A stretch of DNA of 61,589 nt from positions 1-61,589 of the forward strand of contig CAYRIK010000009.1 in assembly GCA_964424345.1 (NCBI GenBank). The letters run 5' to 3'. Below, piece after piece: positions 34,481 through 44,291 of the stretch. The translations under genes were made by a program, and so were the position numbers. Source of the stretch: RGIG6307 sp964424345. GTDB lineage: Bacteria > Bacillota > Clostridia > Lachnospirales > Lachnospiraceae. The notes under the pieces are model-generated. The model did no database searches and was not told where the DNA came from. It saw only the letters and a program-made list of their open reading frames with translations. The number at the start of each line of letters is the position of its first letter. Positions within the stretch are counted from its first letter, which is position 1.

Positions 34481-36238
34481 TTGGAACAGACAAAGAAAAA
34501 ACGAAACCAAAATATTTATTTTTGGGGATTTGCGATAGTTTTATTTTTATATGCATTTAGAAATGTAAATCAAGGTATGGATACAACCGATACAGGATAC
34601 CATTTCAGTAATTTCCTTTATATGAGTGAAATGGATCCGATGTGGATATTTTCTACTTATTTAGCAAGTGTATTGGGACATCTGTTTACATTGCTGCCAG
34701 GTGGAAAAACACTGCTTGGTATCAATGTGTACACTGCCTGTTTGCCGGCAATACTTGGCGTAATCACATTTTATTTCTTTGTAAAAGTTATTAAAATGGA
34801 TATGCTTGGTGCTTTTTTAGGCAGTTTGATTTCTTTATCTTTGTGTTGGTGTCCGACAACGTGTGTGTATAATTATCTCACCTATTTGTTTTTTGCAGCA
34901 GGAGCAATGTTATTGTATATAGGTCTTGTGAAAGATGATTGCAAATATCTTGTTGCAGCAGGTATATTTTTAGGAATGAACGTATTGGTACGTTTTCCAA
35001 ATGCAGCAGAAGCAGCTCTGATTTTGGCTGTATGGTATGTATGTTTTATCCGAAAATATAAATGGATACAGTATGTACAGAAAACAGCGTGGTGTTTACT
35101 TGGATATGTAATAGGACTTGGAGTGATTTTTGTACAGATTGGCATTCAGTATGGAATTGGAGAATATATCAATGGTATTATCCGATTGCTCGGTATGACA
35201 AGTGATGCTTCTGATTATACATTATATTCTATGGTTGTTTCTTTGATTCAGGCATATATATTCAGCGGAAAATGGGTGCTGATTATAGCAGTCTGTGTGG
35301 GACTTGGTATACTTGGATTTAAAGTATTTCCAAAGAAATTTCAGATGATAAAAGTGATTGGCTATGGTGCATGCTGTCTTGTATTATTCCGTTGTTTTTA
35401 CGGACAGGGAATGTTTAGTTTGGCATATGATGGCTATGGTGCAATCTTTAACTGGAGTGCTGTATTTTTGATTTTTACTATCTTATTTGCTTTGTGGATG
35501 ATTGTATTTGCAAAGGTTCCAGAACAGGATAAGATTTTGGCAGCCATTGTTTTGATTGTAATCGGCATTACACCGCTTGGCAGCAACAATCAATTATATG
35601 CAAATATCAATAATCTGTTTTTAGTGCTTCCATTTGTATGGCACGCATTTCAGAAATTGTATAAAAAAGCAGTGCAGGAAAAAGAAGAACGACTGTATTC
35701 AACTGTTATCATGTTTACACTGTGCAGTGTTATGCTTTTATGGCAGAGTATACAGTTTGGAAATACGTTTGTATTTCGTGATGCAGTGCCTCGTGACAGT
35801 CAGGTAACAACAATCGATGCATTGGCAGGCATGAAGACAAATAAAGAACATGCAAAGTCTTTGGACGAGCTTGGAGCTTATGTAAAGGAACAAGGATTAA
35901 AAGGCGAAAAAGTATTGCTGTTTGGAGATGTTCCAGCATTAAGTGCTTACTTGGAAATGCCGTTTGTAATGAGTCCATGGCCGGAACTTGCTTCTTATTC
36001 CAATGTTACGTTTCAGACAGAATTAGAAAAAGTAGAAGCAAACATTGAAGAAAGCCGCCCAGTCATCATTATGGGAGCTAAATTTTATCAGTTCTTAACA
36101 AATCAGTTGGAAAATGAGGAGGAAAAAAATACATATGAGAAAAAATATGGATTTAAAACTTCGCTTCTGCGTGATATGATAGAAGAAAATGATTATACAG
36201 TTACATTTACAAATGAAGATTATGTAGTTTTGGAATAA
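34481..36238 (+). CDS. Large polytopic membrane protein, putative GT-C glycosyltransferase
   Basis: A 585-residue protein with about twelve TM helices. The first outside loop has NQGMDTTDTGYHFSNFLYM, with Asp residues suited to GT-C catalysis; CVYNYLTYLFFAAGAM and NVLVRFPNAAEAAL follow. The last 130 residues (about 455-585) form a soluble extracytoplasmic domain. Start is TTG at 34481 with GGAGG six bases upstream, like the TTG start at 29000. I recognise no named family beyond a general GT-C resemblance. Confidence 0.7.
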   Translation: MEQTKKKRNQNIYFWGFAIVLFLYAFRNVNQGMDTTDTGYHFSNFLYMSEMDPMWIFSTYLASVLGHLFTLLPGGKTLLGINVYTACLPAILGVITFYFFVKVIKMDMLGAFLGSLISLSLCWCPTTCVYNYLTYLFFAAGAMLLYIGLVKDDCKYLVAAGIFLGMNVLVRFPNAAEAALILAVWYVCFIRKYKWIQYVQKTAWCLLGYVIGLGVIFVQIGIQYGIGEYINGIIRLLGMTSDASDYTLYSMVVSLIQAYIFSGKWVLIIAVCVGLGILGFKVFPKKFQMIKVIGYGACCLVLFRCFYGQGMFSLAYDGYGAIFNWSAVFLIFTILFALWMIVFAKVPEQDKILAAIVLIVIGITPLGSNNQLYANINNLFLVLPFVWHAFQKLYKKAVQEKEERLYSTVIMFTLCSVMLLWQSIQFGNTFVFRDAVPRDSQVTTIDALAGMKTNKEHAKSLDELGAYVKEQGLKGEKVLLFGDVPALSAYLEMPFVMSPWPELASYSNVTFQTELEKVEANIEESRPVIIMGAKFYQFLTNQLENEEEKNTYEKKYGFKTSLLRDMIEENDYTVTFTNEDYVVLE

Positions 36239-36251
36239 AGGAGAGTTTAGA

Positions 36252-37379
36252 ATGATTAATTTTAACGTGCCTCCATTTACAGGCAAAGAAATGGATTATA
36301 TTAAAATTGCAATAGAAAATGAAAAGATTTGCGGTGATGGTCAGTTTACAAAAAAGTGCAACGCATGGATTGAAGAACGTACTGGTACAAGCAAAGCACT
36401 TTTGACAACTTCCTGCACACATGCATTGGAAATGGCAGCATTATTGGCAGATATCAAACCAGGTGATGAAGTTATTATGCCATCCTTTACATTTGTATCT
36501 ACAGCAGATGCATTTGTATTAAGAGGAGCAACGGTTGTATTCGTAGATATTCGTCCTGATACAATGAACATTGATGAAACAAAGATTGAAGATGCCATTA
36601 CAGAAAAGACAAAAGCAATCGTTCCTGTACACTATGCAGGTGTTGCTTGTGAAATGGATACCATCATGGACATTGCAAGACGACATAACCTTATTGTAGT
36701 AGAAGATGCTGCACAGGGCGTTATGAGCACATATAAAGGAAAAGCACTTGGTGCAATCGGTGATTACGGCTGCTATAGTTTCCATGAAACAAAAAATTAC
36801 AGCATGGGTGAAGGCGGTGCCTTGCTGATTCAGGATCCAAATATGGTTGAAAAGGCTGAGATTATTCGTGAAAAAGGTACAGACAGAAGTAAATTTTTCC
36901 GTGGTCAGGTAGATAAGTATAGATGGCAGACATGTGGTTCTTCTTATTTGCCAAGTGATATGAATGCTGCTTATTTATGGGCACAGTTAGAGCTTGCGGA
37001 AGAAATCAATGAAAAGAGACTTCATATTTGGAACAGATATTATGAAGGCTTAAAAGAGTTAGAAGAAGCAGGAAAGATTACATTGCCGGTTATTCCAGAA
37101 GGCTGTGTACACAATGCACATATGTTTTATCTCAAGACAAAAGATTTAGAAGAAAATACAGCATTCCTTGCATTCTTAAAAGAAAATGGAATTTATGGAG
37201 TTATTCATTATGTTCCGTTACATTCTGCTCCAGCAGGTCTGAAATTTGGTCGTTTCCATGGAGAAGATGTTTACACAACAAAAGAAAGTGAAAGATTATC
37301 TCGTCTGCCAATGTATTACACATTAAAAGATGAGCAGGTAGACTATATTATTTCTAAAATAAAAGAGTTTTACGCATAG
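36252..37379 (+). CDS. rffA: dTDP-4-amino-4,6-dideoxygalactose transaminase
   Basis: A 375-residue PLP enzyme of the DegT/DnrJ/EryC1/StrS family that aminates dTDP-4-keto-6-deoxyglucose. Landmarks are TSCTHALEMAALL, DEVIMPSFTFVSTADAF, VPVHYAGVACEMD, EDAAQGVMSTYKG, and the PLP lysine in SFHETKNYSMGEGG. The sequence follows WecE/RffA closely over its full length. It supplies an amino sugar that the GNAT protein at 22896 could N-acetylate. The dTDP-glucose synthesis genes are not in the window. AAGGAGAG precedes the ATG. Confidence 0.92.
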   Translation: MINFNVPPFTGKEMDYIKIAIENEKICGDGQFTKKCNAWIEERTGTSKALLTTSCTHALEMAALLADIKPGDEVIMPSFTFVSTADAFVLRGATVVFVDIRPDTMNIDETKIEDAITEKTKAIVPVHYAGVACEMDTIMDIARRHNLIVVEDAAQGVMSTYKGKALGAIGDYGCYSFHETKNYSMGEGGALLIQDPNMVEKAEIIREKGTDRSKFFRGQVDKYRWQTCGSSYLPSDMNAAYLWAQLELAEEINEKRLHIWNRYYEGLKELEEAGKITLPVIPEGCVHNAHMFYLKTKDLEENTAFLAFLKENGIYGVIHYVPLHSAPAGLKFGRFHGEDVYTTKESERLSRLPMYYTLKDEQVDYIISKIKEFYA

Positions 37380-37391
37380 ACGTAGCTTGGT

Positions 37392-38750
37392 TTGGAACAA
37401 AATATGAAGAAATGTTATGATTTTATCTGGACTGTTATGAGAGGGTTTGGATATTGTGCAATGACGATACAGATTGTATTGGGCATTCTGTATATGGGAA
37501 GCAATATGCTGAGCATACCGCAGTTTCAGGAAACATACCAATATTTGGAGATGGCTGAGACACTTGTAATAGATGAGTATACAGGCATTTTGTACCCATT
37601 GTTGGTTCGTTTTTGCAGTAAAATTCCTTTCATACCATTTCAGATACCGATTTATAGTTTGCAGATTGTGCTTGGACTTGTAATCGCATACCAGCTCATA
37701 TATGTTTTTACAAAACGAAAAGCAAAATCTGTATTTGGTTCTTTATGGATCAATACAATCCCATTTTTAGCGCAGGCACACGTTACTCTGCTTCCACATT
37801 CTCTGATTTGTTCTTTGTTGACAGTGATGTTTGTTTTTGTCATAAAAGCAGGGAGAGATAAAAAACCGCTTGCATTATCAGAACTGATCGTTTGTATGTG
37901 CAGTTATTTGCTCATTACCCAGTTGGGCAGAGCGTATTTTGGTGTTGCAACAGGAATGTTAGTATGGATTTTACTCGTACAGTTATACGAACAAGCACAT
38001 AAACTGTTGTTAATGGGTATCACTCTTTTGATTAGTATTGGTGTTGTCGTTAGTACGAGTGCTGTTTATGGTGCAACGCAGACAACGGGAGCATATGGTC
38101 ATATGCAGCGTTCTTTTTCAGCTTCTTTTTTCAAAAGAGTTGGTATGTCAACGATGATGGAACGTTTTATGATTTATATGCCGGAAGAAATAGAACAGAC
38201 TTTTACAGGCACACAATTAGAAGAATTTGCAAAATATCCATATAAGCTGGATACAGAATTTGGACCGACGTTAGAAAGCAAGTATGGAAAAGATGCTGCA
38301 AATGATTTGTATTGGAAATTAGGATTATTGGGCTTTGGAAATGCGACAAAGGACAATCTGACAGCAATTGCAGAAGATATGGCAGATTATGCAGTACCGG
38401 CAGCCATGTATTTTTCTTGGAGAAACGAAAGACTTCAAGGAAGCACAAGTTGGAATTATAGTCAGTTTTTAAAGCAAAGACCAATATTTTCAGCAGCCTA
38501 TATAAAGACAAGTCAATATGCATGGCTTGTTGGCGTTTTACTTAGCTTTGCAGCAGCTGTAAAAAGATTGTTTGACACAAAAAAACTTTATATCAGAGTA
38601 TGGCTTCCATTTGGCATATATCTTGCGTGGTATGCATGTTATTTTGCTGTGCAGGGAACAAATATATATGATTATAAACTTGCATTGTTTCCACTTGTGT
38701 TGAATTACATGGGAGCATTATATTGGATATTCAGGAAGGAAGAAAAATGA
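37392..38750 (+). CDS. Polytopic membrane protein of unknown family, putative glycosyltransferase
   Basis: A 452-residue protein with about ten TM helices. The first outside loop includes YLEMAETLVIDEYTGILYP, with an Asp-Glu pair; QAHVTLLPHSLICSLL follows. Not recognised beyond resemblance to the neighbouring GT-C-like proteins. A TTG at 37392 and an ATG at 37404 are both possible; the sequence before the TTG looks like a decayed copy of the site before the gene at 34481. Its end overlaps the next gene by four bases. Confidence 0.65.
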   Translation: MEQNMKKCYDFIWTVMRGFGYCAMTIQIVLGILYMGSNMLSIPQFQETYQYLEMAETLVIDEYTGILYPLLVRFCSKIPFIPFQIPIYSLQIVLGLVIAYQLIYVFTKRKAKSVFGSLWINTIPFLAQAHVTLLPHSLICSLLTVMFVFVIKAGRDKKPLALSELIVCMCSYLLITQLGRAYFGVATGMLVWILLVQLYEQAHKLLLMGITLLISIGVVVSTSAVYGATQTTGAYGHMQRSFSASFFKRVGMSTMMERFMIYMPEEIEQTFTGTQLEEFAKYPYKLDTEFGPTLESKYGKDAANDLYWKLGLLGFGNATKDNLTAIAEDMADYAVPAAMYFSWRNERLQGSTSWNYSQFLKQRPIFSAAYIKTSQYAWLVGVLLSFAAAVKRLFDTKKLYIRVWLPFGIYLAWYACYFAVQGTNIYDYKLALFPLVLNYMGALYWIFRKEEK

Positions 38751-40384
38751 AAAAACCAAAGAAAAACTGGCTGGACTATGCAAGTATCATAGCACTTGGC
38801 GGTGTATTTTTGATTTTAGTTGTATTAAATATTGGCTGGGGAAATAACTGGCTTGATTCAGATATGGCAGCAGAAATGATTTTTTCTAAGCTGTTAGCGG
38901 AAGAAGGAAAGTTTATTGCAACGGCAGACTGGTATTATTCAACAGAATTTCGTGTATTGTATACACAGCTTGTTATGGGCATTCTGCATCGGTTTTGTTC
39001 TAGTTGGCATACGATTCGCGTAATCACCAATATCGTATTTTATATACTGATGCTTGGAAGTTTTTATTTTGCATGCAAGCCATTACAGATAAAAAAAAGA
39101 AATATCCGTTTGTGTGCTTTGGCTCTTTTTGTACCGGTTTCTGAAGCTGTTATGACACATCTGCAAATGGGAAATACGTATATGTCCCATGTAATTTTGT
39201 GCTTTTTGACTTTTGGATTATTTTTACGTTTATCAGATCAAACGTATCACATAAAGCACAAAAAAAGTATCTTATATGGAATATGCTATGTAGTGTTGTG
39301 CGTAATATTAGGTATTTCTGGTGTGCGCTATATGTTAGATCTTTTAGTTCCGCTTGTACTTGCTGCAATGATTTTATGTATGCAGAGCAAAGCATTTCAG
39401 AGATTTCGCAGAGAGCCATCGAAGGAACATTTGCTTTTATGTGCAAAAAGTGGACAGGCAAGATATTTGTATACTGCCATGGTTGGAGCTGTGACAGGCT
39501 GTGTAGGTTATTTGATTAATGTACTTTATATAAGTAAGACATATCAATTCCAGACATATGATGCAACAAACTTTATCAAAGTTTACGGAAATGAAGGCGT
39601 GTTTATGGAGCGTGTCCAAAACGCAGTTGGACAGCTTTTACAAATGTTTGGTTACATTGAAAATAAATCCTTTCTTTCTTTAAGAGGTCTCATTACAATG
39701 TTGGCATTTGTGATGATTGCAGGGCTTGGCTTTGCATGGTACAAATCATTACAATATGCACAGAAAAAAGAAGAGCTGGAAACAGAACAAGAACACAGAA
39801 CAATTACAGTATTGTTTGCGGGCGTAAGTTTTATATTGCACTTATTTGTATTTATTTTTACAACAAGTACAATGGTAGATCGTTATTTTATTCCGATAGC
39901 AATTTTCTTCTTGCTCGTATTAGCAATTTATATGGAATGGGAAGAACTTGTATTTGATCGTGTGGCATTGTGTATGGTGCTTGGAGCGTGTCTAAGCCTT
40001 GCAGGAATGAAGACATATTTTTCTTTCCTTACAAACGACAAAAATGCAAGCCGTTATGAAGTCGCTTCGTATTTGGTTGAAGAAGGATATAGCTTTGGAT
40101 ATGCAAGTTATTGGAATAGCAATATTATGACAGAAGTTTCCAATGGAGCATTGGAAATGGCAAATTTATGGTCATTAGAATCACTTGGAGATTTTAAATG
40201 GTCTTCTAAAATGTCTAGTTACGAGCCAAAAGAAGGCAAGGTATTTTTGATTGCATCTAAAGATGAATTAGGGGCATTAGAGCAATACGATATGTTAGAA
40301 AAGCAGACAGTAATCTTTGAAAATGAAGATTATACAGTATTGCATTTTGACAGTCAGGAACAATTTCTGGAATATAGAGAGTAG
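38747..40384 (+). CDS. Large polytopic membrane protein, putative GT-C glycosyltransferase
   Basis: A 545-residue protein with about eleven TM helices and a soluble C-terminal domain (about 440-545). The first outside loop reads NNWLDSDMAAEMIFSKLL, with an Asp pair where GT-C catalytic residues are found; the next block has TADWYYSTEFRVLYTQL. Start is the ATG in ATGA overlapping the previous stop, with AGGAAGG upstream. Family otherwise unrecognised. Confidence 0.7.
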   Translation: MKKPKKNWLDYASIIALGGVFLILVVLNIGWGNNWLDSDMAAEMIFSKLLAEEGKFIATADWYYSTEFRVLYTQLVMGILHRFCSSWHTIRVITNIVFYILMLGSFYFACKPLQIKKRNIRLCALALFVPVSEAVMTHLQMGNTYMSHVILCFLTFGLFLRLSDQTYHIKHKKSILYGICYVVLCVILGISGVRYMLDLLVPLVLAAMILCMQSKAFQRFRREPSKEHLLLCAKSGQARYLYTAMVGAVTGCVGYLINVLYISKTYQFQTYDATNFIKVYGNEGVFMERVQNAVGQLLQMFGYIENKSFLSLRGLITMLAFVMIAGLGFAWYKSLQYAQKKEELETEQEHRTITVLFAGVSFILHLFVFIFTTSTMVDRYFIPIAIFFLLVLAIYMEWEELVFDRVALCMVLGACLSLAGMKTYFSFLTNDKNASRYEVASYLVEEGYSFGYASYWNSNIMTEVSNGALEMANLWSLESLGDFKWSSKMSSYEPKEGKVFLIASKDELGALEQYDMLEKQTVIFENEDYTVLHFDSQEQFLEYRE

Positions 40385-40392
40385 GGGTGTAT

Positions 40393-41421
40393 ATGAAATT
40401 AAGCATTATTGTACCAGTGTACAACATGGTTGCAGATGGAAAACTGGAAAACTGCCTCAAGTCTTTGATACAACAGGATGTAGAAGATATGGAAATTATA
40501 GCGGTGGACGATAAGTCCACCGATGCTTCTTTAGAGGTACTTTATCGCTACAGCCAACAGTATAAGGAACGATTTATTACGATTGCTTCCGAAGAAAATA
40601 AACGTCAAGGCGGAGCAAAAAATCTCGGGTTGGAACGAGCAAGTGGAGAATGGATTGGATTTATTGACAGTGATGACTGGATTGCAAAAGATATGTTTTC
40701 CAAGCTTTTAAAGAAAGCAGAGGAAACAGGCGCAGATGTAGTAGGCTGTGATTATCTTTTGACTGATCAGATTGGAAAAGAGACAGGAAGTGTTGTTGTA
40801 AATAATGGCAACGTAAAAACAGGTGTATTAGATCAGGAATCTTATCGCCAGCTTGTCTTAAATCCTGGAAGCATGGTCATTAAAATTTATAAAAGGGCAT
40901 TGTTTGAAGAACATCATATCCGTTTTCCAGAAAAAATGTTTTATGAAGATAATGCGATCGGAACATTGCCGTTATTGTATGCAACGCATTTTGAACGTGT
41001 ACCGGAAGCGATGTATTATTATTATCAAAATCCCAATTCTACTGTACATACGATTAGTGTAGAGCGTTGCAAAGATAGAATGCGTGCAGCAAAAATTTAT
41101 CGCACAGAATGCAGCGAACGAGGATTTTATAAACAATATAAAGAAGAAATCGATTATAAAGTATTTGAACTTGGATACCGAAACACATTGTTTTCTTATT
41201 TACAGGCAACAAAAAGACCTTCTTTTGCGTTTGTAAAAGAGATGCGCGCCTTTTTATTAGAGGAAGTACCTGATTTTGCATCTAATTCTTATGTGCAATC
41301 TAAGATGGATGCAGAAAATAAGAAGTTAGCGCAGATGCATGCAAAAAATGCGTTGGTATTTTATGTATATTATGAATTATTGCAATTATACAGACAATTA
41401 CGTTATGGAAAGAAACAGTAA
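40393..41421 (+). CDS. GT2 glycosyltransferase (EpsE/WcaA-like)
   Basis: A 342-residue cytosolic GT-A enzyme. LSIIVPVYNM, IIAVDDKSTDAS, GGAKNLGLERASGEWIGF and an intact DXD in IDSDDWIAKDM are clear. The last 100 residues are helical and basic, probably at the membrane. It is a paralogue of the GT part of the fusion at 29000 and shows what that copy lost. ATG at 40393 follows AGGGG. Confidence 0.87.
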   Translation: MKLSIIVPVYNMVADGKLENCLKSLIQQDVEDMEIIAVDDKSTDASLEVLYRYSQQYKERFITIASEENKRQGGAKNLGLERASGEWIGFIDSDDWIAKDMFSKLLKKAEETGADVVGCDYLLTDQIGKETGSVVVNNGNVKTGVLDQESYRQLVLNPGSMVIKIYKRALFEEHHIRFPEKMFYEDNAIGTLPLLYATHFERVPEAMYYYYQNPNSTVHTISVERCKDRMRAAKIYRTECSERGFYKQYKEEIDYKVFELGYRNTLFSYLQATKRPSFAFVKEMRAFLLEEVPDFASNSYVQSKMDAENKKLAQMHAKNALVFYVYYELLQLYRQLRYGKKQ

Positions 41422-41425
41422 TATA

Positions 41426-43207
41426 ATGAAGAAATTTATAAAAAAATATAGTGTGCGTATATGTATCCTTGTGATGTCGATGTTCTTTTTATGTACGTTT
41501 ATCGCTAGAAAAGAAGGGTATCATCTGGACGAAATTTTAGCGTATGAACTGGCAAATGCAGAATACAATCCTTGGATTGTGCCAACACAACCGGTAGGAC
41601 GATTGGCAAAGTTTATGGGAGAATATATAGATGCAGATACCATTACACAAACTTGTGCTAATGCAGCTTTTATTATAGAAGATACATTGAAAAATCGCGG
41701 AAGCAGTATTTTAGCAAATTACAAAGCAGATGTATACGATGCACCGATATGGATAGAAAATACGTTGTTTCAGGATTATGTCAGATGTACTCCAAAAGAT
41801 GATTTTAATCTGTTTAGCGTATACTTTAATGTAAAAGACGACAATCATCCGCCGCTTCATTTTATGTGTCTGCATTTGATGTGTTCTTTATTTAAAGGAG
41901 AAATTTCTGTATGGCATGGCTGCGTGATTAATCTGGTTGCTATGGCAGGTGTGCTGTGGATTTTAGGACGCATTGGAGATCTTGTGTTCCGAAAAAAGAG
42001 CAGTGTATATGCATTGATGATATTGGCAGGATTTTCTATTGGAATGACTGCGACAACGTTGTGGATTCGTATGTATGGCTTATTGACACTTTGGACTGTA
42101 TGGCTGTTATATGTGCATCTTCGCAAATATATGCAGACAGAAGGCGATTGCTTTATTCGTTATCATGCAAAAACAAATAAAGCAAAGTGGATTGGAAGTT
42201 TTAGTATTTTCTGGCTGACTGTCTTATCTTTTTGGACACAGTATTTTGGACTGTTTTTCATTCTGCCGTTAGCAGGCGTGACAGCAATCTATTTGCTTTC
42301 TCATAAGCGAAATAAAGAGTTTTGGGCATATTGTCGTACGATGGTGACAGCAGGTGTCGTTGGCGTTTGTGTATTTCCATTTGTAATCAGTGATGTATTC
42401 CAGTCTGAACGAGGAACAGAAGCATTATCTCAGTGGAAGAATGGATTATCTGAATATGGTGAGCGTCTTTGTAAGTTCTTTGATATTCTTGCCCAAAATG
42501 TTATGGGAAGCAGCATGCTGCTTGCAGCAGCAATCCTTGTTCCAACTATTGTATGGATTGCATATCATAAAAAAATCAAAACAGCTAAAAGTATATGCAA
42601 AGACAGTTTCATGTTAGCGATGATTCCAACTGCCGTATACTTTTTACTGGCAGCTAAAATGTCTCCTTATTTTGTAGACCGCTATATTATGGCAATCTTT
42701 CCGATTACAGCACTTCTTGTTGTATGGCTATGGGATATGCTGTGGCATTTTATGAGTGTGTATACAAAAACAGAAAAATATATGACGCTCAAACGTACTT
42801 CTGCAATCGGTGTCATGTGTGCAATCGTAATTAGTTTGGCAGCACAGATTTCTATAAAAGGACAGCATCCATATTTGTATACAGGATATAAAGAACAGCT
42901 TGCAGTTGCAGAGCAATACAAAGAATATCCGTTAGTATGTCTCTATGAAGGTTCTGGTTTCTATGAAAATGTTATGGAAATGGAACAGTATGAACAGACA
43001 ATACTTGTAAAATCAGCAGAGCTTGTGCAGATGGATGAAAGTCGTACACAGGTTACAAAGAATGGATATGTAGCATTGATAAAATATCCTTCTGAGCATA
43101 GTGGAGAAAAACAGTTGGCACAAGTAATGGAAGTATTTGGCGGAACAAAAGCAGAGCTTTTATATGAAGGCGGTGCTTTTGGCGATGTGATTTATGTAAT
43201 ATATTAG
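41426..43207 (+). CDS. Large membrane glycosyltransferase, GT39-like
   Basis: A 593-residue polytopic protein. After the first TM helix (about 8-28) comes GYHLDEILAYELANAEYNP, with the Asp-Glu pair of GT-C enzymes, then a long outside loop and KDDNHPPLHFMCLHLMC, the second conserved motif of GT39-like proteins. About ten more helices and a C-terminal outside domain (about 490-593) follow. I took the ATG at 41426, five bases past the previous stop; an ATG at 41405 inside the previous gene is possible. Neither has a strong ribosome site. Confidence 0.78.
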   Translation: MKKFIKKYSVRICILVMSMFFLCTFIARKEGYHLDEILAYELANAEYNPWIVPTQPVGRLAKFMGEYIDADTITQTCANAAFIIEDTLKNRGSSILANYKADVYDAPIWIENTLFQDYVRCTPKDDFNLFSVYFNVKDDNHPPLHFMCLHLMCSLFKGEISVWHGCVINLVAMAGVLWILGRIGDLVFRKKSSVYALMILAGFSIGMTATTLWIRMYGLLTLWTVWLLYVHLRKYMQTEGDCFIRYHAKTNKAKWIGSFSIFWLTVLSFWTQYFGLFFILPLAGVTAIYLLSHKRNKEFWAYCRTMVTAGVVGVCVFPFVISDVFQSERGTEALSQWKNGLSEYGERLCKFFDILAQNVMGSSMLLAAAILVPTIVWIAYHKKIKTAKSICKDSFMLAMIPTAVYFLLAAKMSPYFVDRYIMAIFPITALLVVWLWDMLWHFMSVYTKTEKYMTLKRTSAIGVMCAIVISLAAQISIKGQHPYLYTGYKEQLAVAEQYKEYPLVCLYEGSGFYENVMEMEQYEQTILVKSAELVQMDESRTQVTKNGYVALIKYPSEHSGEKQLAQVMEVFGGTKAELLYEGGAFGDVIYVIY

Positions 43208-43216
43208 GAAACGAGT

Positions 43217-44269
43217 ATGGGATATTTGATTTTATTTGGATGGCTGATGATACTGCCATTTTGTACAGGTGCTGGTTTTTGCAGCTTAGGAAAAACAAAA
43301 AAAGAATACTCTCTTACAGCAAGATGGCTTTGGGGACAAGTTCTGTTATGGGCATTGTTTCAGATCATTGCAGTACACTTTGTATTGCAAGGCGGAACAT
43401 TGACAGATGTTGTATATGTGTATACTATCGCAGCTGCAGTTGTTGGAATCGGTGGAGTACTGCTCTCTATACGCACTTGGAAAGACGTGGATAAACATAC
43501 GCTTTTTAAATGCCCTATGTGGATAAAAGAACAAAAATGGCTATGTGGATTGTTTACTTTATTATGGCTTGTGCAAATGGGAATGTTGTTGTTTGCAGCA
43601 GTCAATGACGGAGACGATGCGTTTTACATGGCAGTAGCAAAAAAAGCAGAAGAAGCAGGTTCTTTGTATACAGCAAATGTGTATTCTTTTGGAAATACAG
43701 AATTGAATTATCGTTATGCATTGGCTCCGTTCCCTATTTGGATTGCATATTTGTCTAAAATCAGTGGTGTGCATACACTTGTGATTGGTCATGTGATATT
43801 GGGTATTGTGTTAGTGACAATGAGTTATGTTGTATATGCACAGATTGGCCGAGTATTATTTGGAGAAGATTACAAAAAGAGAATGTTGTTTTTGATATTT
43901 GTAGCTGTTCTTTATATATTTGGCAATACGTCCAGTCATACGGCAGAGAGCTTTTTACTTTTGAGAACAAGACAAGGAAAAGCACTTGTTGCAGGATTGG
44001 TATTTCCAATTTTGATTTGTTTACTGCTGCAGATTGGTAAGCGTTTAGAGCAGAAAAAACAGGTCATGGCAGAACATTATATATTAGCGGCAGCAGTCAT
44101 TTTGAGTGGTTGTCTTGGAAGTACCTTAGGAGGTGCATTGGTAATCTTGTTATGGGCGAGTGCCATGTTTTTGCTTGCAGTAGGATATCGAACTTGGAAA
44201 CTGCTTTTATTTGGCGCATTAAGTGCTTTACCTGGATTTGTGTATGCACTGTTGTATTTGATGAATTGA
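43217..44269 (+). CDS. DUF6077 membrane protein, N-terminal part (split gene)
   Basis: A 350-residue protein with about nine TM helices. AAVNDGDDAFYMAVAKKAEE in an outside loop and HTAESFLLLRTRQGKALVAG match the DUF6077 family of Firmicutes, which usually continue past this point. Here the frame stops at 44269 and homology resumes in another frame from about 44265 (next entry). This could be a pseudogene created by a frameshift, or a two-subunit form. Family function is unknown; the Asp-rich loop suggests a GT-C enzyme. Confidence 0.7.
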   Translation: MGYLILFGWLMILPFCTGAGFCSLGKTKKEYSLTARWLWGQVLLWALFQIIAVHFVLQGGTLTDVVYVYTIAAAVVGIGGVLLSIRTWKDVDKHTLFKCPMWIKEQKWLCGLFTLLWLVQMGMLLFAAVNDGDDAFYMAVAKKAEEAGSLYTANVYSFGNTELNYRYALAPFPIWIAYLSKISGVHTLVIGHVILGIVLVTMSYVVYAQIGRVLFGEDYKKRMLFLIFVAVLYIFGNTSSHTAESFLLLRTRQGKALVAGLVFPILICLLLQIGKRLEQKKQVMAEHYILAAAVILSGCLGSTLGGALVILLWASAMFLLAVGYRTWKLLLFGALSALPGFVYALLYLMN

Positions 44270-44291
44270 GAAAATAAAGGAATGGTGGCTT

